The notes: a model not told the origin generated them from the letters alone. 64,000 nt of DNA from Virgisporangium ochraceum (GCF_016863655.1 NZ_BOPH01000025.1:1-64000), one strand, 5' to 3'; positions 53,148-62,038 are shown, numbered from the stretch's first letter. A program made the numbers and translations.

Positions 53148-53177
53148 CCCCTGTGTCCGCGATGGTTCCGAGCCGCG

Positions 53178-53255
53178 CGCCGATCTTGCACTCGTGGCCG
53201 CGTCTTTGTCGCGCTATGTCCCGCTTTCTCGGGGGCCACACCTGCAAGATCGGCG
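53178..53255. repeat. 78-bp imperfect palindromic element
   Basis: GCCGATCTTGCA (53179-53190) pairs perfectly with TGCAAGATCGGC (53243-53254). After a 3x3 internal loop, GTGGCC (53194-53199) pairs with GGCCAC (53234-53239). The shape is that of an intergenic REP- or MITE-like element; it lies beside the strong terminator and has no coding content. Confidence 0.6.
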
Positions 53256-53286
53256 GGTGGACTGCCCCGGCGCGCGGGGGTCCGGG

Positions 53287-53919
53287 TCAGGCCGTGGGGC
53301 TGAGCTCGGGGAGAAGGGTGCCCAGGGCGTCGCGGATCTGTTCCATGGCCTCGTCGGCCGTGAGCGTGGAGCGGGCGGCGTCGGGGGCGCTGCCCGAGAC
53401 GAAGCTCCACCGGTCGTCGGCCTCGACGGACACGGTCACCCACGCGTTCTGGACCTGGGCCGAGTGCGCCGTGAAGCTGGCGACCGCGGGGCGGTGCGCG
53501 TCGAGGAACGGGCGGGCCAGCTGGAGCAGCGGCTCCCGCCGGTCGACGGCCGGGTCGACCCCGGTGACGTCGAAGCAGCGGTACGCCCGCGGCGCCAGCA
53601 GGAACCGCACGATGCCCGACTCGAACAGCAGCGCGCCGTCGGCCGTCTGGTCGGCGACGAGGCCGACCTGCACGCAGATGCGGGGCCGGGCCAGGCCCTC
53701 GGTGATGGCGACCAGCTCCGGCGCGAGCTCCACCTGCTGCCCCTGCCCCGGCGCCACCAGGTGACGCAGCAGCAGCGACCCGAGGCCGGCCGCGATCACC
53801 GGCTCGGTGCGGTCGGCGTCGGTGAAGCCGAGCAGGTCCGGTGCCGGCGAGCCGCTGGTGCCGCTCACCGACAGCAGGAATGCCAGCTCGGCGGCGGTCA
53901 GGCTGATCCGGTCGGTCAT
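53287..53919 (-). CDS. Uncharacterised cytoplasmic protein
   Basis: A 210-residue soluble protein without signal peptide or membrane segment and with no family recognised with certainty. It opens with a helix (ISLTAAELAFLLSVSG), contains alternating beta segments (PRICVQVGLVADQ, IVRFLLAP, WVTVSVEADDRWSF) and ends with a helix (ADEAMEQIRDALGTLLPEL). The outline faintly resembles EspG-type ESX chaperones, but no ESX genes are nearby. SD GAGGAG precedes ATG 53919. Codon bias is normal, so the gene is likely real. Confidence 0.7.
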   Translation of the reverse strand: MTDRISLTAAELAFLLSVSGTSGSPAPDLLGFTDADRTEPVIAAGLGSLLLRHLVAPGQGQQVELAPELVAITEGLARPRICVQVGLVADQTADGALLFESGIVRFLLAPRAYRCFDVTGVDPAVDRREPLLQLARPFLDAHRPAVASFTAHSAQVQNAWVTVSVEADDRWSFVSGSAPDAARSTLTADEAMEQIRDALGTLLPELSPTA

Positions 53920-54179
53920 GTCGCTCCTCGACGCTCGGCGGGACGCGCTGCTCCGGCGTCCCGGTTCCGCCAGGCTCAACGCCGGACCGCCGAACGGGTC
54001 GCGCCCAGGTGCCGATTTCGGCGCGGGCGCGTGGATCACGTCGCCTTGAACGTCCTAGGAGGCTAGGCTGGTTCCCCTGCGGACTCCGGCCGGCCACCGG
54101 CCGGACGGCACCGGCCGGAAAGCCGGCCAACCTCGTCGAACCGGGCACGCCGGCCCAGCGTCCTTCATATTCTCGACAC

Positions 54180-55442
54180 GTGGCTCAGGGAACCGACCTC
54201 GCGACCAACGAGCAGACCCGGCTGGAGGCGCTCTCCCGGTACGGCCTGCTCGACGCCCTCCCCAACCCGGATCTGCAGTCGGTCGTCGACCTGGCGGCGT
54301 TCCTGTGCGGGGTCCCCCACGCCGTCGTCAACATCATCGACGCCGATCACCAGCGGCAGCTGGCCGCCGCCGGCTTCGAACCCGGCGTGGTCAACCGGTG
54401 CGACTCGATGTGCACGGTCACGATCGAGGAGAGCGAGCCGGTGCTCGTCCCCGACGCCACCCTCGACCCGCGGTTCAACACCAACCCGTTCGTCACCGGA
54501 GCGCTCGACAACGTCCGGTTCTACGCCGCCTCGCAGCTGCGCGAACCCGGCGGCGAGACGCTCGGCACGCTGTGCGTCTTCGACAACCAGGTCCGCGACC
54601 TGACCCCGGAGCAGCGCGACGGCCTCGACAAGCTGGCCCGCATGGTGATGGACGTGCTGGAGCTGCGCCGGCACGCCGAACTGCTCCACGAGGCGCTGCA
54701 CGAGGTGCGCACCACCAGCAACGAGCTGCTCCGGTCGAACGCCGCGTTGCGCGACTTCGCCGGCCAGGTCAGCCACGACCTGAAGAACCCGCTCACCGGC
54801 ATCCTCGGGTTCGTGGCCTCGGTGGCCGACCTGCCCGCGGTCGCCAACAACGCCGACGCCCGCTCCGGCCTGGAACGGGCGTTGAGCTCCGCCACCCGGA
54901 TGTGGCGCATGATCGAGGACGTGCTGTCGCACGCGTCCGCCGGCAGCCGGCAGGACCTGCAGCGCGTCCCGCTGGCCGAGGTCGCCCGCTTCGTCATCGA
55001 CGACCTCGAACCGACGATCAACGCCGCCGGCGCCAAGGTGACCGCCGTGAACCTGCCGGTCGTGATCGGCGACCCGACCCAGCTGCGCGCGCTGCTGCAG
55101 AACCTGGTGAGCAACGCGGTCAAGTTCCGCCGCACCGACGTGCCGTGCATCGTGCACATCTCGGCCGAGGAGGACGTCCACGGGTGGACGCTGTCGGTCG
55201 CCGACAACGGCATCGGCATCCCGGCGTCCGACCGCGAGCGCGTCCTCGAACTGTTCACCCGGCTCCGCCCCGACATCGAGGGGTCCGGGATCGGGCTGGC
55301 CACCGTCCGGCGCATCGTGGCGGCGCACCAGGCGTCGCTGGAGATCGACGACACCCCCGGCGGCGGCACCACGATCTACGTGAACCTCCCCCGCCGCCGG
55401 GCCACGCTCGCTCCCGAACTGGCCGCGGCCACCGCGGCCTAA
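54180..55442 (+). CDS. Soluble GAF-domain histidine kinase (orphan)
   Basis: A 420-residue cytoplasmic sensor. The N-terminal GAF domain (about 25-165) has VNIIDADHQRQLAAAGFEP, CDSMC and GTLCVFDNQVRDLT, a linker helix follows, and the HisKA box is QVSHDLKNPLTG with phosphoacceptor His199. The ATPase domain has Asn312 (NLVSNAVKF), DNGIGIP (342-348) and GSGIGLATV. No response regulator is adjacent, so the partner is elsewhere. GTG 54180 has no SD, and the first 30 residues match the start of related GAF kinases; upstream GC-rich hairpins (54090-54140) may be in its leader. Confidence 0.88.
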   Translation: MAQGTDLATNEQTRLEALSRYGLLDALPNPDLQSVVDLAAFLCGVPHAVVNIIDADHQRQLAAAGFEPGVVNRCDSMCTVTIEESEPVLVPDATLDPRFNTNPFVTGALDNVRFYAASQLREPGGETLGTLCVFDNQVRDLTPEQRDGLDKLARMVMDVLELRRHAELLHEALHEVRTTSNELLRSNAALRDFAGQVSHDLKNPLTGILGFVASVADLPAVANNADARSGLERALSSATRMWRMIEDVLSHASAGSRQDLQRVPLAEVARFVIDDLEPTINAAGAKVTAVNLPVVIGDPTQLRALLQNLVSNAVKFRRTDVPCIVHISAEEDVHGWTLSVADNGIGIPASDRERVLELFTRLRPDIEGSGIGLATVRRIVAAHQASLEIDDTPGGGTTIYVNLPRRRATLAPELAAATAA

Positions 55443-56038
55443 CGGATGTAGGTCGCGACCAGGGTGGCGTCCGTCGGGGTCACCCTGATCTCGGCCGTCG
55501 CCAGGTCGGGGTGACCGAGCCAGCGCATCCGGACCGCGTCGGGCCGGCCCTCGAACACGGGCGGCCAGCCGCCCATCGGGGTGAAGTCGTCGATGACGAG
55601 CGTGCCGCCCGGGCGCAGCCAGTCGGCCGGGTCGAGCGGTTCGTCGGTCCCCTTGCCCTGCCCGCCTCCGTCGAGCACCAGCAGGTCGAACGGTGCGCCG
55701 GGCAGGTCGCGCCAGTCGCCGGTCACCACGGTGACGCCCGAGATGCCCGCCATCAGCGAGCGCACCTCGGCGGCGCGGTCGGGGTCGCGCTCGATGCTGG
55801 TCAGGCGGGCGTCGGGGTGGGCGCCGGACCTCAACCAGGCGAGGCCGACGCCGTAGCCGGTGCCGGTCTCGCCGATGCTGCCGGCGCCGACACCGTGCGC
55901 CAGCAGCCGCAGGAGCTCGCCCTGCTCGGGCCGGCACGAGTAGGCGAAGCCGCACCGGCGGGCCAGCTCGACCGCGGCCGCCACCAGCGGCGGCAGGCCG
56001 GTGCGTCCGGAGTAGGCGTCGGTGCCCGTCAGGCTCAC
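55439..56038 (-). CDS. SAM-dependent O-methyltransferase-like protein
   Basis: A 199-residue class I methyltransferase. The SAM-binding glycine motif is GSIGETGTGYGVGLAWL, the acidic loop is LTSIERDPDRAAEV, and LVLDGGGQGK and TLVIDDFTPMG form the later strands, as in catechol O-methyltransferase-like YrrM proteins. The GTG at 56038 overlaps the TetR stop (GTGA). It converges on the histidine kinase gene with a four-nt overlap of the stops. It is probably controlled by the co-transcribed TetR. Confidence 0.85.
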   Translation of the reverse strand: MSLTGTDAYSGRTGLPPLVAAAVELARRCGFAYSCRPEQGELLRLLAHGVGAGSIGETGTGYGVGLAWLRSGAHPDARLTSIERDPDRAAEVRSLMAGISGVTVVTGDWRDLPGAPFDLLVLDGGGQGKGTDEPLDPADWLRPGGTLVIDDFTPMGGWPPVFEGRPDAVRMRWLGHPDLATAEIRVTPTDATLVATYIR

Positions 56039-56673
56039 CCGAACAGTCCGTGGTGGAGCGTGTCGACGAGCCACTCCTGGAACCGGTCCCAGGTCCAGCC
56101 GCGACGCGTGACGAGCCGGTCGATGACGTCGGGACCGGCGAGCGTCCACAGGAGGTCGGCGCCCTCGGTGACCGTGAGCCCCGGACGGAGGCCGAACCGC
56201 TCGTCGAGCGAGCGGACGAGGCTTCGCGTGCCGTGGAGGCGCTCGGACTCGATGGTCTCGACGAACGCGCGCAGGTCCGGGTCACCCGCGGCGGCCTGGG
56301 CCATGGCGGCCTGCACCAGCGGACCGGTGCGGGTCCACAGCACCTGGGCCGCCCCGGCGTAGGCGACAAGCGCGGCCCGCGGGGACGCCGCGTCGACGAC
56401 GCGCTGCAGCTCGGGACGCGCGGCCATCGGGATCGGCTCGTCGTCGCCGGCGAGCGTGACGTCGTAGACGGTCTTGAACAGCGTCGCCTTGCCACCGACC
56501 AGGTTGTAGACGGTCTGCGGGCTCACCTCGGCGCGGCCGGCCACCGCGTCGAGCGTGGTGCCGACGTAGCCGTCGGTGAGGAACAGGTCGCGGGCGGAGT
56601 CGAGGATGCGCAGCCGGGTACGGCGGGTCTTCGCCAGCCGGACGGGGCTGTCGTACCGGCGGGTCTCCGCCAC
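56035..56673 (-). CDS. TetR family transcriptional regulator
   Basis: A 212-residue repressor. HTH region RILDSARDLFLTDGYVGTTLDAVAGRAEVSPQTVYNLV, then a helical ligand domain. It heads a two-gene operon with the methyltransferase. The start GTG 56673 is 118 bp from the divergent AfsR-like gene, with a candidate operator at 56709-56727 between them. Confidence 0.9.
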   Translation of the reverse strand: MAETRRYDSPVRLAKTRRTRLRILDSARDLFLTDGYVGTTLDAVAGRAEVSPQTVYNLVGGKATLFKTVYDVTLAGDDEPIPMAARPELQRVVDAASPRAALVAYAGAAQVLWTRTGPLVQAAMAQAAAGDPDLRAFVETIESERLHGTRSLVRSLDERFGLRPGLTVTEGADLLWTLAGPDVIDRLVTRRGWTWDRFQEWLVDTLHHGLFG

Positions 56674-56708
56674 ACCGTCCCCCTCACGATCTCGTGACCC
56701 GGTTACCG

Positions 56709-56727
56709 CCGGACTATATCGGTCCGG
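56709..56727. promoter_or_regulatory. Candidate TetR operator
   Basis: CCGGAC (56709-56714) and GTCCGG (56722-56727) form an exact dyad around a seven-nt TATATCG spacer that could serve as a -10 element for either divergent gene. Confidence 0.5.
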
Positions 56728-56791
56728 TGCGTGTCCACCCGGTTCCGAGATCGAACGGCGTCACCGGGCTCCGTGAAACAATTCGCAGACG

Positions 56792-59700
56792 ATGGACATT
56801 CGCGTGCTCGGGCCGGTGGAGCTGTGGTCGGCGGAGGGCATGGTGGCTCTCGGCCCGGCCCGGCAGCGCTCGCTGCTGGCCGTGCTGGCGGCCGACGCCG
56901 GCCGGCTGGTCACGCTCGACACGGTCATCGACCGGATCTGGGGCGAGCAGCCCCCGGAACGCGCCCGCGAGACGCTGTACGTCCACATCGCCCGGCTGCG
57001 ACGGGTGCTGGCGGGCGCCGGCGGCGACCGGTCGGGCGTGCTGGTCAACCGGGCCGGTGGCTACGTCCTCGACGTCGATCCCGGCACGGTCGACCTGCAC
57101 CGGTTCGAGGACCTGGTGGCGCGGGCACGCGACGACACCGACGACGCCGGCCGGGCCCGCCGGCTGCGCGAGGCCCTCGGCCTCTGGCGCGGCGTCGCGC
57201 TGGCCGACCTGTCCGGCGGCTGGGTCGAACGCGCCCGCGGCGTCTGGGGACAGCGGCGCCTCAACGCGGCGCTGGCGTGGGCGCACGCCGAGCTGCGGGC
57301 CGGCGACCCCGACCGGCTGACCGGCCCGCTCACCGAGCTGCTCGACGAGAACCCGCTCGCCGAGAACGTGGCCGCCATGCTGATGCGCGGCCTGCACGCG
57401 ACCGGCCGGCGCGCCGAGGCGCTGGACTGCTACTCGCGGATCCGGCAGCGGCTCGTCGACGAGCTGGGCATCGACCCGGGTGCGGAGCTGCAGGAGGTGC
57501 ACCGGCGGATCCTGACCTCCCACGAACCCGCGCCGACCGGGCAGGAACCGGTCGCGCAGGTTCCCCACCAGCTCCCCCTCCCGGTCGCCGGCTTCACCGG
57601 CCGGCAGCTCGAGATCTTCGAGACCGACACCGTGCTCGACCGGGTGGCCGACACCCCGACCGCACCGGTGATCCTCGCGATCACCGGGACCGCCGGGGTG
57701 GGCAAGACCGCGCTCGCGGTGCACTGGGCGCACCGGGTGACCGGGTCGTTCCCCGACGGTCAGCTCTACCTCGACCTGCACGGCTACCACCCCGACCGGC
57801 CGGTCGACCCGGCCGCGGCGCTGGCGGCGTTCCTCCGCGCGCTCGGCGTGGTGCCCGGCACCGTCCCCGACGACACCGACGAGCGGGCCGCCCTGTACCG
57901 CAGCCTTCTCGCGGGCCGGCGCATGCTGATCGTGCTCGACAACGCGTCGTCGGTCGACCAGGTGCGACCGTTGCTCCCCGGCAGCCGCACCTGCTTCGTC
58001 GTGGTGACCAGCCGCGACACGCTCGCCGGTCTCGTCGCCCGCGACGGCGCGCACCGCGTGCGGCTCGACGCCCTGCCCATGGACGACGCGCTGGCACTGC
58101 TCCACGCCACGATCGGCGAGACGGTGGCCGCGGCACCCGCGGTCGCCGCGACGCTGGCGGACCTGTGCGCCCGGCTCCCGCTGGCGCTGCGGGTGGCCGC
58201 CGAGCTCGCCGCCGCACGGCCGGAGATCGGCCTGGCCGACCTGGTCGCCGGCCTCACCGACGAGCGGCGCCGGCTCGACCTGCTCGACACCGGCGACCGG
58301 TACAGCGCTGTCCGGGCCGTGTTCTCCTGGTCGTACCGGCGGCTGGACCCCGCGGCGCGCGCCACGTTCCGCCGGATCGCGCTGCACCCCGGCACCGAGT
58401 TCGACCGGTACGCCGTCGCCGCGCTGCTGGGGACGGACCTCCCCGGGGCCGGTCGGGCGCTGGACACGCTGGCCGGTGCGCACCTCGTCACGCGGGTCGC
58501 GCCCGACCGGTACACGATGCACGACCTGCTCCGCGCGTACGCCCGGGAACTGGCGGTGGACGAGGACGACGAGCCGAGCCGGCGCGCGGCGTCCACCCGG
58601 CTCCTGGACCTCTACCGGTACGCGGCCGCGGAGGCGATGGACCGGATGGTGCCCGCCGAACGCCACCGCCGCCCGTCGGTCGACCCGCCGGACGGGCCCG
58701 TTCCGGACCTGTCCGCGGCGCCAGAGGCGAAGGCGTGGCTGGAGACCGAGCGGAGCAACCTCGTCGCCGCCGTGACCGACGCGGCCGACCACGGGTGGCC
58801 GCGGCACGCCGTCGACCTCAACCTCATCATCTGGCGCTTCCTCTACGTCGGCGGCTACGACGCCGAGACGCTCGCCCTCAACGCCCGGGTCCTGGAGCTG
58901 ACCGCGGAGCTCGGCGACCGCACACACCGGGCGCAGCTGTTCAACCAGGCGGGCGCCACCTGGTCGCGCCGGGGCGAGCCCGAACGCGCCATCGAGTCCA
59001 TCACAATGGCGCTGGAGGAGGCGCGCGGCAGCGGAGACCGGCGCAACGAGCTGCGCATCCTCGCCAACCTCGGCATCTGCCACGCCCGCGTCGGCCGGTA
59101 CCGGCAGGCCGTCGAGACGTTGACGACCGTGGCGGAGATGTCCGACGAGCTCGACGAGCGCATGGGCGGCGCGCAGGCCCTGGCCAACCTCTCGGAGATC
59201 TACCGGCTCCAGGGGTACCACCGCGAGGCGGTCGAGACCGGCGCCCGCGCGGTGTCGATGTACCGCCGGTCGGGCGAGCGCATCGGGCTCGGCATGGTGC
59301 TGAACAACCTCGGGCTGGCCCGCGTGGAGCTCGGCCACCTCGACGCCGCGGTCACCGATCTCCGGGAGGCCCTCCTGATCCACCGGGAGTTCGGCAACCG
59401 CGACAGCGAGGGCACCGCCCTGAACGGGCTCGCGCTGGTGCACGCGGGTCGGGGCGAGACCGCCGAGGCGATCCGGCAGCACGAGCGGGCACTCGCGATC
59501 TACCGCCGCACCGGCAACAGGAGCCGGGAGCACGACGGGCTGATCTGCCTCGGCGACACGCTGCGGCGCAGCGGAGCCACGGCCCGGGCGGAGTCCTGCT
59601 ACCGGTCCGCGCTCGAGCTCTCCCGCGCGGGCGGCGACCGTCGCGACCAGGCGCGTGCGCTCGTCGGCCTGGCCGAGGTGGCCGCCGCGGCGGGTGACGT

Positions 59701-59815
59701 CGACCCGGCCGGGGCGTACTGGCGCGAGGCGCTCGACCTCTACACCGCGCTCGGTGTCCCCCAGGCGGTCGACATCCGCCGGCAGCTGCGCGCGCTGCGC
59801 GCTGAGCCGGGCTGA
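56792..59815 (+). CDS. AfsR/SARP-like BTAD-NB-ARC-TPR regulator
   Basis: A 1007-residue multidomain regulator. It contains a winged-helix OmpR-type DNA-binding domain (1-95, ending LVNRAGGYVLDVD), a BTAD helical repeat domain (about 100-245) and an NB-ARC STAND ATPase with Walker A GTAGVGKT (299-306) and Walker B LIVLDNAS (Asp383). A winged-helix region follows, then C-terminal TPRs (about 700-1000) including AQLFNQAGATWSRRGEPERA and MVLNNLGLARVELGHLDAAV. Such proteins activate transcription after ATP-driven assembly, often in secondary metabolism; no biosynthetic cluster is seen here. ATG 56792. Confidence 0.92.
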   Translation: MDIRVLGPVELWSAEGMVALGPARQRSLLAVLAADAGRLVTLDTVIDRIWGEQPPERARETLYVHIARLRRVLAGAGGDRSGVLVNRAGGYVLDVDPGTVDLHRFEDLVARARDDTDDAGRARRLREALGLWRGVALADLSGGWVERARGVWGQRRLNAALAWAHAELRAGDPDRLTGPLTELLDENPLAENVAAMLMRGLHATGRRAEALDCYSRIRQRLVDELGIDPGAELQEVHRRILTSHEPAPTGQEPVAQVPHQLPLPVAGFTGRQLEIFETDTVLDRVADTPTAPVILAITGTAGVGKTALAVHWAHRVTGSFPDGQLYLDLHGYHPDRPVDPAAALAAFLRALGVVPGTVPDDTDERAALYRSLLAGRRMLIVLDNASSVDQVRPLLPGSRTCFVVVTSRDTLAGLVARDGAHRVRLDALPMDDALALLHATIGETVAAAPAVAATLADLCARLPLALRVAAELAAARPEIGLADLVAGLTDERRRLDLLDTGDRYSAVRAVFSWSYRRLDPAARATFRRIALHPGTEFDRYAVAALLGTDLPGAGRALDTLAGAHLVTRVAPDRYTMHDLLRAYARELAVDEDDEPSRRAASTRLLDLYRYAAAEAMDRMVPAERHRRPSVDPPDGPVPDLSAAPEAKAWLETERSNLVAAVTDAADHGWPRHAVDLNLIIWRFLYVGGYDAETLALNARVLELTAELGDRTHRAQLFNQAGATWSRRGEPERAIESITMALEEARGSGDRRNELRILANLGICHARVGRYRQAVETLTTVAEMSDELDERMGGAQALANLSEIYRLQGYHREAVETGARAVSMYRRSGERIGLGMVLNNLGLARVELGHLDAAVTDLREALLIHREFGNRDSEGTALNGLALVHAGRGETAEAIRQHERALAIYRRTGNRSREHDGLICLGDTLRRSGATARAESCYRSALELSRAGGDRRDQARALVGLAEVAAAAGDVDPAGAYWREALDLYTALGVPQAVDIRRQLRALRAEPG

Positions 59816-59857
59816 TAAGCCGGGCTGATAAGCCGGGCTGGGGAGCCGGGCTGGGGA
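59806..59857. repeat. Four-copy 13-bp tandem repeat over the AfsR-like stop
   Basis: Two units of GCCGGGCTGATAA (59806, 59819) and two of GCCGGGCTGGGGA (59832, 59845). The gene stop TGA lies in the first unit, so several in-line stop codons follow it. Confidence 0.85.
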
Positions 59858-59858
59858 G

Positions 59859-60806
59859 CTACAGCGGCAGCACGCAGGACGGTCCCGTCATGGGCAGCGG
59901 CCGGCCGAACGGCGTCGGCACGCCGTCGTCGAAGGAGAACGCGACGACCTCGCCGCCGCGCTCGTTCGCGACGTACACGCGCCGCCCGTCGGTGGTCAGC
60001 ACCAGGTCGCGCGGGAAGTCGCCGCACGGGTACGTGGCCAGCAGCTCCAGGTCGGTGGTGAACACCGCGATGCTGTCGTGGAAGCGGTTCGCGACGAGCA
60101 CGAAGCGCCCGTCGGGCGTCACGCGCACCGCCGACGGGTGGTTCGCCATCGCGACGCCGGCCGGCAGCGTGGAAACGGTGTCGCCGAGGGTCACGACGCC
60201 ACCGGCGAACGTCGCGGCGGTGAGCGTCGAGTGGAGCTCGTTGACCACGTAGACGCGGTCGTCGTCGGGGTGGAACGCCAGGTGCCGCGGACCGGCGCCG
60301 TACGGCTGCGTGGCGACGTGGTGCTCAGCGAGCCGGCCGTCGGCGAACGCGTACGTGGTCACCGTGCCGAGGCCGAGGTGCACCGCGAGGACCCACTCGC
60401 CGGTGGGGTCGGGGTGGATCCAGTGCGCCGACGCCTTGCCGGTGTCGAGCACGTGTGACGGCGCACCGAGCGTGCCGTCGCCGGCCACCGGATGGACGGT
60501 CAGCTCACCGGTTCCCCAGTGCGCGGTCAGCACGTGTCCATTGTGGACGGACAGGTGGCACGGCGAGCCGCCGCCGCTGGGCACGTCGCCGAGCGGCGTC
60601 AGCGTTCCGTCCGCGGCGATGGCGTACGCGCTCAGCCGGCCCTCGTCGAGCTCGTGCAACGCGTACAGGAACCGGCCGTCGGGCGACGGCGCGAGGTACG
60701 TCGGGTTGCCCGCACACTCCACAGTGGACTGCACGGCGAGGCCGTCGTCGGTCTCCCGGGCGGTCGCGATCACGCCGGGTGCGGAGTACCCGCTGAGATA
60801 GATCAC
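59859..60806 (-). CDS. Lactonase-like seven-bladed beta-propeller protein
   Basis: A 315-residue protein of the 6-phosphogluconolactonase (YbhE)/3-carboxymuconate cyclase fold. Recurrent blade motifs include PTYLAPSPDGRFLYALHE, GPRHLAFHPDDDRVYVVNE, PSAVRVTPDGRFVLVANR and FPRDLVLTTDGRRVYVANE. Hydrolysis of a sugar lactone is plausible. No signal peptide is seen. Its start overlaps the stop of the metallophosphoesterase gene by ATGA. One copy of the second palindrome lies at 60536 and another at 60717. Confidence 0.85.
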   Translation of the reverse strand: MIYLSGYSAPGVIATARETDDGLAVQSTVECAGNPTYLAPSPDGRFLYALHELDEGRLSAYAIAADGTLTPLGDVPSGGGSPCHLSVHNGHVLTAHWGTGELTVHPVAGDGTLGAPSHVLDTGKASAHWIHPDPTGEWVLAVHLGLGTVTTYAFADGRLAEHHVATQPYGAGPRHLAFHPDDDRVYVVNELHSTLTAATFAGGVVTLGDTVSTLPAGVAMANHPSAVRVTPDGRFVLVANRFHDSIAVFTTDLELLATYPCGDFPRDLVLTTDGRRVYVANERGGEVVAFSFDDGVPTPFGRPLPMTGPSCVLPL

Positions 60807-61636
60807 GACGGGTCAGCGTACGGCAGGATCTGCCGCGGACCGGGCGGGGCACCGAACCGGCGCCACTCGCGCGGGTAGCCGACCGACACCTCCTCGAACC
60901 GCACGCCGTCGTACCACGTGGTGCGCGGGATGTGCAGGTGCCCGTAGACCATGCAGACGGTGTCGTAGCGCGTGTGCCAGTCGGCGGTGTGCTCGGTGCC
61001 GCACCACAGCGCGAACTCGGGGTAGCGCAGCACCCGGGTCGGCTCCCGCACCAGCGGGTAGTGGTTGACGAAGATCACGCGGGCGCCGGCTTCGAGGGAG
61101 TCGAGGCGCTGCCGGGTGGACGCGAGGCGCGCGGCGCACCACGCGTCGCGGCTCGGGTAGGGGTCGGGAAAGAGGCGGTACTCGTCGGTGCAGATGACGC
61201 CGGCGTTGCGCGCGACGTCGAGCGCCTCCTCCTTCGTGGAGGTGCCCGCCGGACGGAACGTGTAGTCGTAGCCGATGAACAGCGGCACGATCGTGATCCC
61301 GTTCCACCGCACGTACGGGTCCTCCGGTGTCACCACGCTGAGGCCGCGGCACACCTCGACGAGCCGGTCGTACCGGCCGACGCCGCGCACCTGCTCGGCG
61401 TCGTTGGTCTGGGTCCACAGCTCGTGGTTGCCCGGCGCCCACACGACCTTCGCGAAGCGGTCGGCCAGCAGGGAGAGCGTCCACTCGACGTCGGCGACCC
61501 GTTCGGCGATGTCGCCGGCCACGAGCAGCCAGTCGTCGGGGTGACCGGGCCGCAGCGTCTCGGCGTGCGCCCGGTTCTCCGCGTAGGTGACGTGCAGGTC
61601 GCTGATCGCCAGCAACCTGCCCGCCACCGCGTCCAC
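60803..61636 (-). CDS. Calcineurin-like metallophosphoesterase
   Basis: A 277-residue protein. Metal-binding motifs are ISDLH (Asp13, His15), GDIAE (Asp42), GNHE (69-72), VNHYP and GHLH near residue 238. Its phosphodiester substrate is unknown. GTG 61636 starts two nt after the FKBP stop, and it is coupled to the lactonase-like gene downstream, forming a three-gene operon from 62016 to 59859. Confidence 0.88.
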   Translation of the reverse strand: MDAVAGRLLAISDLHVTYAENRAHAETLRPGHPDDWLLVAGDIAERVADVEWTLSLLADRFAKVVWAPGNHELWTQTNDAEQVRGVGRYDRLVEVCRGLSVVTPEDPYVRWNGITIVPLFIGYDYTFRPAGTSTKEEALDVARNAGVICTDEYRLFPDPYPSRDAWCAARLASTRQRLDSLEAGARVIFVNHYPLVREPTRVLRYPEFALWCGTEHTADWHTRYDTVCMVYGHLHIPRTTWYDGVRFEEVSVGYPREWRRFGAPPGPRQILPYADPS

Positions 61637-61638
61637 GG

Positions 61639-62016
61639 TCAGTTGACCCCGACCAGGTCGACCACGAAGATCAGCGTCTCACCGGGCTTGATCACGCCAC
61701 CGGCGCCCCGGTCGCCGTAGCCCAGGTGCGGCGGGATGGTCAGCTTGCGGCGCCCACCGACCTTCATGCCGGCGACCCCCTGGTCCCAGCCCTGGATGAC
61801 CTGGCCGCCGCCGAGTCGGAAGTCGAACGTGTCGTTGCGGTTCCACGACGAGTCGAACTCGCGGCCCGTCGAGTGCGACACCCCGACGTAGTGCACGATC
61901 ACCTGCTGCCCCGGGCGGGCTTCCGGTCCATCACCGACGGTGATGTCCTCGATGACGAGATCGGCGGGCGGCGGGCCCGCGATGGGTCCCACGTCTGGCT
62001 TCTGCATGGAACCCAT
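61639..62016 (-). CDS. FKBP-type peptidyl-prolyl isomerase
   Basis: A small cytoplasmic FKBP of 122-125 residues. It has VIVHYVGV, GREFDSSWNRNDTFDFRLG, VIQGWDQGVAGMKVGGRRKLTIPPHLGYGDRGAGG and LIFVVDLVGV, covering the complete active site (Tyr, Asp, Phe, Val-Ile and Trp positions). Either ATG 62016 or ATG 62007 can start it. It probably acts as a general folding helper; its linkage to the phosphoesterase gene may be only transcriptional. Confidence 0.92.
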   Translation of the reverse strand: MGSMQKPDVGPIAGPPPADLVIEDITVGDGPEARPGQQVIVHYVGVSHSTGREFDSSWNRNDTFDFRLGGGQVIQGWDQGVAGMKVGGRRKLTIPPHLGYGDRGAGGVIKPGETLIFVVDLVGVN

Positions 62017-62038
62017 CCTGCCCTACGGGCCGCCGCCA

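Larger units (their letters stand above)
11069..60729. repeat. Dispersed palindrome family GTCCACNGTGGAC
   Basis: Perfect copies start at 11069, 30769, 33491, 34064 and 35827. One-mismatch copies start at 14909, 30305, 36850, 60536 and 60717. Two-mismatch relatives start at 11902, 19991 and 25718. The copy at 11069 extends to a 21-bp dyad. Most lie within coding sequences. Confidence 0.75.

Noticed and set aside
53287-53919. EspG-type ESX chaperone
   Set aside because: The similarity is only in length and secondary-structure outline, and there are no ESX genes in the window.
54165-56495. Long minus-strand open frame opposite the histidine kinase and TetR genes
   Set aside because: No family motifs, and composition typical of antisense frames in high-GC DNA. 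The overlapping genes on known frames have full domain signatures.
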